Below, piece after piece: positions 61,163 through 64,000 of a stretch of DNA of 64,000 nucleotides. A program made the translations under genes and the position numbers. Position 1 is the stretch's first letter. Every line of letters starts with the position of its first letter. This DNA comes from Bacillota bacterium (GTDB lineage: Bacteria > Bacillota > Clostridia > DSM-8532), in contig JAEZTB010000064.1 in NCBI GenBank assembly GCA_023443745.1, forward strand, positions 1-64,000. The letters are read 5' to 3'. The notes under the pieces were generated by a model. That model saw nothing but the letters and a program-made list of their open reading frames with translations, searched no databases and was not told the origin of the DNA.

Positions 61163-61708
61163 ATGAGTGCTTTTTACAAAAATATTCCCAATTTATTGAC
61201 TCTGTTGAGAATGGCAGCCGTTCCTGTGTTTATTTATCTTATGAACAAAGGAAAGCTTTTTGCTGCTATTTGCGTTTTTCTAGCTGCAGAAATCACAGAT
61301 GTTCTAGACGGGATTATTGCAAGACGGTATAATTTTGTCACTCCTTTCGGTAAGATAGCTGATCCTTTGGCTGACAAGCTTATGCAGCTGACTGCCCTGT
61401 TTATGCTAGCCAATAAGGATATGATTCTAAAAATTATTCCCTGGCTTGTTCTCTTTAAAGAGTTATTCCTGTTAATTTCGGGACTGTACCTCATGAGAAA
61501 AAAAGTTGACATGTCAAGTAAATGGTTTGGCAAGCTTACTTCGGTGCTTTTGTTTATTGCCATTATGATGGCCTTTTTTGGTGTTCCAAGAACTATTACC
61601 GACACCATGTTCTGGATCTGCGTGGGTATGGCCCTGTTTGCCTCTGCAATGTATATCCGTAATTATTTAAAGCAGGTCCGCCCTCAGTCCAACGATAATG
61701 CTCAATAA
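61163..61708 (+). CDS. pgsA: CDP-diacylglycerol-glycerol-3-phosphate phosphatidyltransferase
   Basis: A 181-residue, multi-helix membrane enzyme that makes phosphatidylglycerophosphate, the precursor of phosphatidylglycerol. The CDP-alcohol motif is DVLDGIIARRYNFVTPFGKIADPLADK (DG-AR-G-D-D). N-terminus NIPNLLTLLRMAAVPVFI is typical. Length is normal. A terminator follows. Confidence 0.93.
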   Translation: MSAFYKNIPNLLTLLRMAAVPVFIYLMNKGKLFAAICVFLAAEITDVLDGIIARRYNFVTPFGKIADPLADKLMQLTALFMLANKDMILKIIPWLVLFKELFLLISGLYLMRKKVDMSSKWFGKLTSVLLFIAIMMAFFGVPRTITDTMFWICVGMALFASAMYIRNYLKQVRPQSNDNAQ

Positions 61709-61738
61709 TTATATTTACTCAATAATGATCAGAAAGAC

Positions 61739-61764
61739 AGCGGGAGCAAATGCCCCCGCTTTTT
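61739..61764 (+). terminator. intrinsic terminator after pgsA
   Basis: AGCGGG-a-GC (61739-61747), loop AAAT, GC-c-CCCGCT (61752-61760), TTTTT. Confidence 0.85.
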
Positions 61765-61812
61765 AATCTACTTGACGCACCTTATTACAGGCCATGTAAA
61801 CTGACTTAACAG

Positions 61813-61902
61813 CTAGTCGCAGTCATTATTAAAGAATAATACCAGGAAAATCAGAATAAAGAATAAAATCGTGCAATCACAATCACGCCCCATGCTCCTC
61901 AT
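61813..61902 (-). CDS. 29-residue Cys-containing hydrophobic peptide
   Basis: The minus-strand frame encodes MRSMGRDCDC, then the hydrophobic run TILFFILIFLVLFF and NNDCD. An ideal AAAGGAGGTG Shine-Dalgarno (61918-61909) precedes the ATG by six bases. It resembles the tiny, Cys-rich, single-helix proteins common in spore formers. It is a paralogue of the next gene: both have a short polar head with Cys, one hydrophobic stretch and an NN-x-C end. Function is unknown; a spore-envelope role is a guess. Confidence 0.65.
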   Translation of the reverse strand: MRSMGRDCDCTILFFILIFLVLFFNNDCD

Positions 61903-61943
61903 AAACGGCACCTCCTTTCGGGTAAGTTTTGATTACCCTACTT

Positions 61944-62066
61944 TCAATCACAGCATTTGTTTTCACGTTCACATCCGTTGTTGCAGAAAAGGAGCAGGAA
62001 AAGGATAATGAACATCAGAACTTCGCAATTGTCGCCAATAAAGCTACATCCCCTCAATCCGAACAT
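61944..62066 (-). CDS. 40-residue Cys-containing hydrophobic peptide
   Basis: The minus-strand frame encodes MFGLRGCSFIGDNCEVL, the hydrophobic run MFIILFLLLF and CNNGCERENKCCD. GGGAGG lies seven bases before the ATG. It lies 41 bases upstream of the 29-residue paralogue and they are probably co-transcribed. Six Cys in 40 residues may bind metal or cross-link. A longer plus-strand frame covering the same bases has no such ribosome site. The rest of the 61709-62202 gap is non-coding. Confidence 0.65.
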   Translation of the reverse strand: MFGLRGCSFIGDNCEVLMFIILFLLLFCNNGCERENKCCD

Positions 62067-62202
62067 ATTAAAACCTCCCATGCCTTTTGAACTCAATATA
62101 TACTATTCGAAAGGGTCTCAATGGGTTACAATACTTGTTCTATGTTTTAAACCATGCGAATAGGATTTAGTAGTTGAATGGACAATAACGGGGGAATAGG
62201 TT

Positions 62203-62694
62203 GTGGAAGATTATCATGCCAACAAGGTTTCCACAAATTACTTTATGGGTGTTTTAAAGACTGTTGCGGTATCACTCATTGTTACTTTCGTCATATTGCT
62301 TGCCGCAGCGCTTCTCCTTTGCTTTACCGATTTTCCGGAAAAATACACCCTGCCGTCAGCTATTGCTGCAACCATTCTAGGCGTATTTGTAGGGAGTACC
62401 ATGGCGGCAAAAAACAATCCCTTTAACAGTCTTCTTTCAAGCCTGTTAACAGCTTTTATCTATGCGCTGCTGGCCTACATAATAGGGTGTATTCTGCAAG
62501 GGAAAGTCACTTTCACCATGAACACCGCATTGTTTTTTGCTATTGCGCTCATTACCGGTGCCATCGCAAATATCCTGGCTACTCGTCAGAAAAGCCCAAA
62601 GAAGTATAAAGCTGGCTCATCAGGATTGATTGACCGCTTAAAGAAAAAAGGATCTCCTAAAAGCTATAGTTTTGGAAAAAGTGGCAGGCTATGA
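62203..62694 (+). CDS. TIGR04086-like four-helix membrane protein
   Basis: A 163-residue protein with four hydrophobic segments (about 22-45, 53-68, 77-97 and 104-127) and a basic tail (KSPKKYKAGSSGLIDRLKKKG). The pattern resembles the TIGR04086 membrane family of Firmicutes, often encoded near yajC or sec genes. GTG start after GGGGAATAGG. No function known. Confidence 0.65.
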   Translation: MEDYHANKVSTNYFMGVLKTVAVSLIVTFVILLAAALLLCFTDFPEKYTLPSAIAATILGVFVGSTMAAKNNPFNSLLSSLLTAFIYALLAYIIGCILQGKVTFTMNTALFFAIALITGAIANILATRQKSPKKYKAGSSGLIDRLKKKGSPKSYSFGKSGRL

Positions 62695-62697
62695 GGG

Positions 62698-62726
62698 TTG
62701 TTTTTAAGCAAGTCCTATACTATAAT
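62698..62726 (+). promoter_or_regulatory. sigma-A promoter of the cobO transcript
   Basis: TTGTTT (62698-62703), 17 bases, TATAAT (62721-62726), giving a leader of about 170 bases. In that leader an ATG at 62793 opens an 18-codon frame (MNGKRMIPLVIFVYYIFR) after a GGAGTGATAGG site, overlapping a CAAG-GG/CC-CTTG hairpin (62801-62820). It may be a leader peptide. No cobalamin riboswitch boxes were recognised. Confidence 0.5.
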
Positions 62727-62903
62727 AAGGTCGTAGAGGCATGGAACTTCCAAGTTTTTGTCTGAATTTCACTGGAGTGATAGGATAAAAATATGAATGG
62801 CAAGAGGATGATACCCCTTGTCATTTTTGTCTATTATATCTTTAGATAAATTTGGCTAAATTAATTGAATGATGCGGCTTAATAATATGGGTAAGGATAA
62901 GTT

Positions 62904-63422
62904 ATGATTCATTTATATGTAGGGGAAGGAAAGGGTAAAACTACTGCTGCCGTCGGACAGGCCATCCGAGCACTCGGTTGGCAACAAAAGGTTTTATTTG
63001 CTCAGTTTTTAAAGAGCGGGGAAAGCGGAGAAACGTTAATTCTGGATAAACTGGAAGGCTTGGTTTTTTTCAGACCAAACATGCGTCATAAGGGCTTTAT
63101 ATGGCATATGACTGACCAGGAGCTCCAGGAGACAAAGGCGGATCTTCTGAAAGGATTTCAGCAAATCACCCAGAAAATCACAGATGGAGACTTTTCCATG
63201 GTTATATTGGATGAGGTGTTGGATATCATCGAATGTGGTTTTTTAACGGAAGCATCCCTTTTTGATTTAATTTCGTGTTCTCCGAGCACTATAGAATTTA
63301 TCTTGACAGGGCGTAAGGCATCGGTCAGAATGAAGGAAAATGCACATTATATCACTTGTATGACCAAAGAAAAACATCCCTTTGACCAAGGTGTTAAGGC
63401 CAGAAAAGGGATAGAATATTAA
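62904..63422 (+). CDS. cobO: cob(I)yrinic acid a,c-diamide adenosyltransferase (CobO type)
   Basis: A 172-residue P-loop enzyme that attaches the adenosyl group to corrinoids. P-loop is GEGKGKTTAAVGQAIRA at the N-terminus, which is shortened in the same way as in other Firmicute BtuR/CobO proteins. VLFAQFLKSGESGE, MVILDEVLDII (Walker B) and EFILTGRKAS follow; EKHPFDQGVKARKGIEY is the usual end. No other B12 genes are nearby. Shine-Dalgarno AAGGA. The next gene follows after 26 bases. Confidence 0.9.
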   Translation: MIHLYVGEGKGKTTAAVGQAIRALGWQQKVLFAQFLKSGESGETLILDKLEGLVFFRPNMRHKGFIWHMTDQELQETKADLLKGFQQITQKITDGDFSMVILDEVLDIIECGFLTEASLFDLISCSPSTIEFILTGRKASVRMKENAHYITCMTKEKHPFDQGVKARKGIEY

Positions 63423-63448
63423 TACGCAAGAGAAGAAAGGCGAAAATC

Positions 63449-64000
63449 ATGAAAAGAAGAAGAAGACTAAATGCACCACGGTTTGTACTCATCCTAGGTA
63501 TTTTTATCGCACTGGTGGCGATAGTGGTCATATTGGCCATAAATAGTGATAAAAGACAGGCTCAGAATAACCCTGGTCCTACTCAGACTATAACACCCAC
63601 AGACAAAGGCACAGCCACACCGGTTGCAACACCGACTCCGGTTGAAACCTCAACTCCGACGCCTGTAGCATCGCCTGAGCCCACCAAAGCTCCGGACAAT
63701 AACCTTGTTATCCGGACAGACTATGAGAATTTCAAGCCCAATGAAGTGGGAGAGATACCTGTTATTATGTTTCATAACTTTATTGAGGCTTACAAGCCTG
63801 ATACGGAAAAGGATTACACTACAACCTTCGGAGAATTTGAGACTTTATTGCAGACCCTCTATGATCAGGGCTTCAGGCTTATTAGTATGCAGGACTTCAT
63901 AGATTGTAACGTCTCAGTACCGGCCGGAACCATTCCCATGGTTTTTACTTTTGATGACGGTACACCGGGTCAGTTCAATCTGATAGAAGAAAACGGCAAG
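63449..64000 (+). CDS. membrane-anchored polysaccharide deacetylase (3' end cut off)
   Basis: The first 184 residues, open to the window edge. A basic head (MKRRRRLNAP), TM about 11-32, a Thr/Pro linker (about 45-78), then the start of a NodB domain: IPVIMFHNF, FEFETLLQTLYDQGFRLISMQDFI-type helix and VFTFDDGTPGQFN, which is motif 1 with both metal/catalytic Asp residues. It is distinct from the PdaB-type gene at 10.2 kb. Deacetylates a surface glycan. GAAAGG precedes the ATG. Confidence 0.85.
   Translation, partial: MKRRRRLNAPRFVLILGIFIALVAIVVILAINSDKRQAQNNPGPTQTITPTDKGTATPVATPTPVETSTPTPVASPEPTKAPDNNLVIRTDYENFKPNEVGEIPVIMFHNFIEAYKPDTEKDYTTTFGEFETLLQTLYDQGFRLISMQDFIDCNVSVPAGTIPMVFTFDDGTPGQFNLIEENGK

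Noticed and set aside
61957..62163. 68-codon plus-strand frame
   Set aside because: It lacks a ribosome site and covers the well-supported minus-strand tiny gene.
62698..62903. Cobalamin riboswitch before cobO
   Set aside because: No B12-box-like conserved core was visible in the leader.

Overview
The window is a gene-dense chromosomal segment of a low-to-moderate G+C, probably spore-forming anaerobe of the Firmicutes (class Clostridia). Evidence: strong AGGAGG-type ribosome binding sites, frequent TTG/GTG starts, sigma-A-type promoters, a YteA-like zinc-finger protein, a PdaB-type deacetylase, two tiny Cys-rich hydrophobic peptides of the kind common in spore formers, an IA-type topoisomerase with three C-terminal zinc fingers, and Firmicute gene orders (comM-dprA, topA-trmFO, mltG-trmR-trhP). 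No rRNA, tRNA, CRISPR array, transposase or prophage was seen. Genus cannot be told from the sequence.

Layout. 0-5 kb: a PadR/HAAS regulator pair on the minus strand, a YteA-like protein, a HAD phosphatase, thymidine kinase, a glyoxalase and a YgjP-like metallopeptidase. 4.6-10.9 kb: acyl-CoA synthetase, GNAT, ComM, DprA, PdaB-like deacetylase. 11-18.6 kb: tandem-OB single-strand-binding-like protein, a small P-loop protein, PriA-Def-Fmt, a NagZ lipoprotein and QueH. 18.7-28.1 kb: cell-wall amidase, RNase PH-RdgB-YfcE phosphoesterase, cysteine desulfurase-ThiI, DUF2225, a HypE/AIR-synthase-like protein and prepilin peptidase. 28-38 kb: chemoreceptor, TopA, CapA-like, TrmFO, HflK/HflC. 38-40.5 kb: an orphan SecA2-like ATPase. 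40.5-47.2 kb: YbaK, RND pump pair, KtrB-type transporter. 47.5-53.6 kb: TypA, MltG, TrmR, TrhP, zinc ribbon protein, MTHFS. 53.6-64 kb: TPR-S41 lipoprotein, DnaE, TRAP (MtrB), DUF2007-like, PfkA, thioesterase, PgsA, two tiny peptides, a TIGR04086-like membrane protein, CobO and the start of a deacetylase.

How genes fit together. Adjacent pairs make functional units: cysteine desulfurase supplies sulfur to ThiI; TrhP hydroxylates U34 of tRNA and TrmR methylates the product; Def and Fmt handle formyl-methionine; HflK/HflC form an SPFH complex; ComM, DprA and prepilin peptidase belong to natural transformation machinery. QueH, TrmFO, ThiI, YbaK, TrmR and TrhP make the window rich in tRNA quality and modification functions.

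The most unusual content is intergenic. (1) A dispersed repeat family has a conserved GGGTCGAGGCTTGTT box followed by a hairpin whose arm sequence differs between copies but still pairs, then TCTG; it sits at 3.3, 41.1, 58.9 and 60.6 kb, with structurally similar relatives at 11.9 and 34.2 kb. (2) A recurring leader device places the Shine-Dalgarno in the 3' arm of a terminator-like hairpin, with its U-tract running into the ATG (left edge, ComM, SecA2-like). (3) A TRAP homologue lies between dnaE and pfkA with one of the three canonical RNA-binding residues changed.
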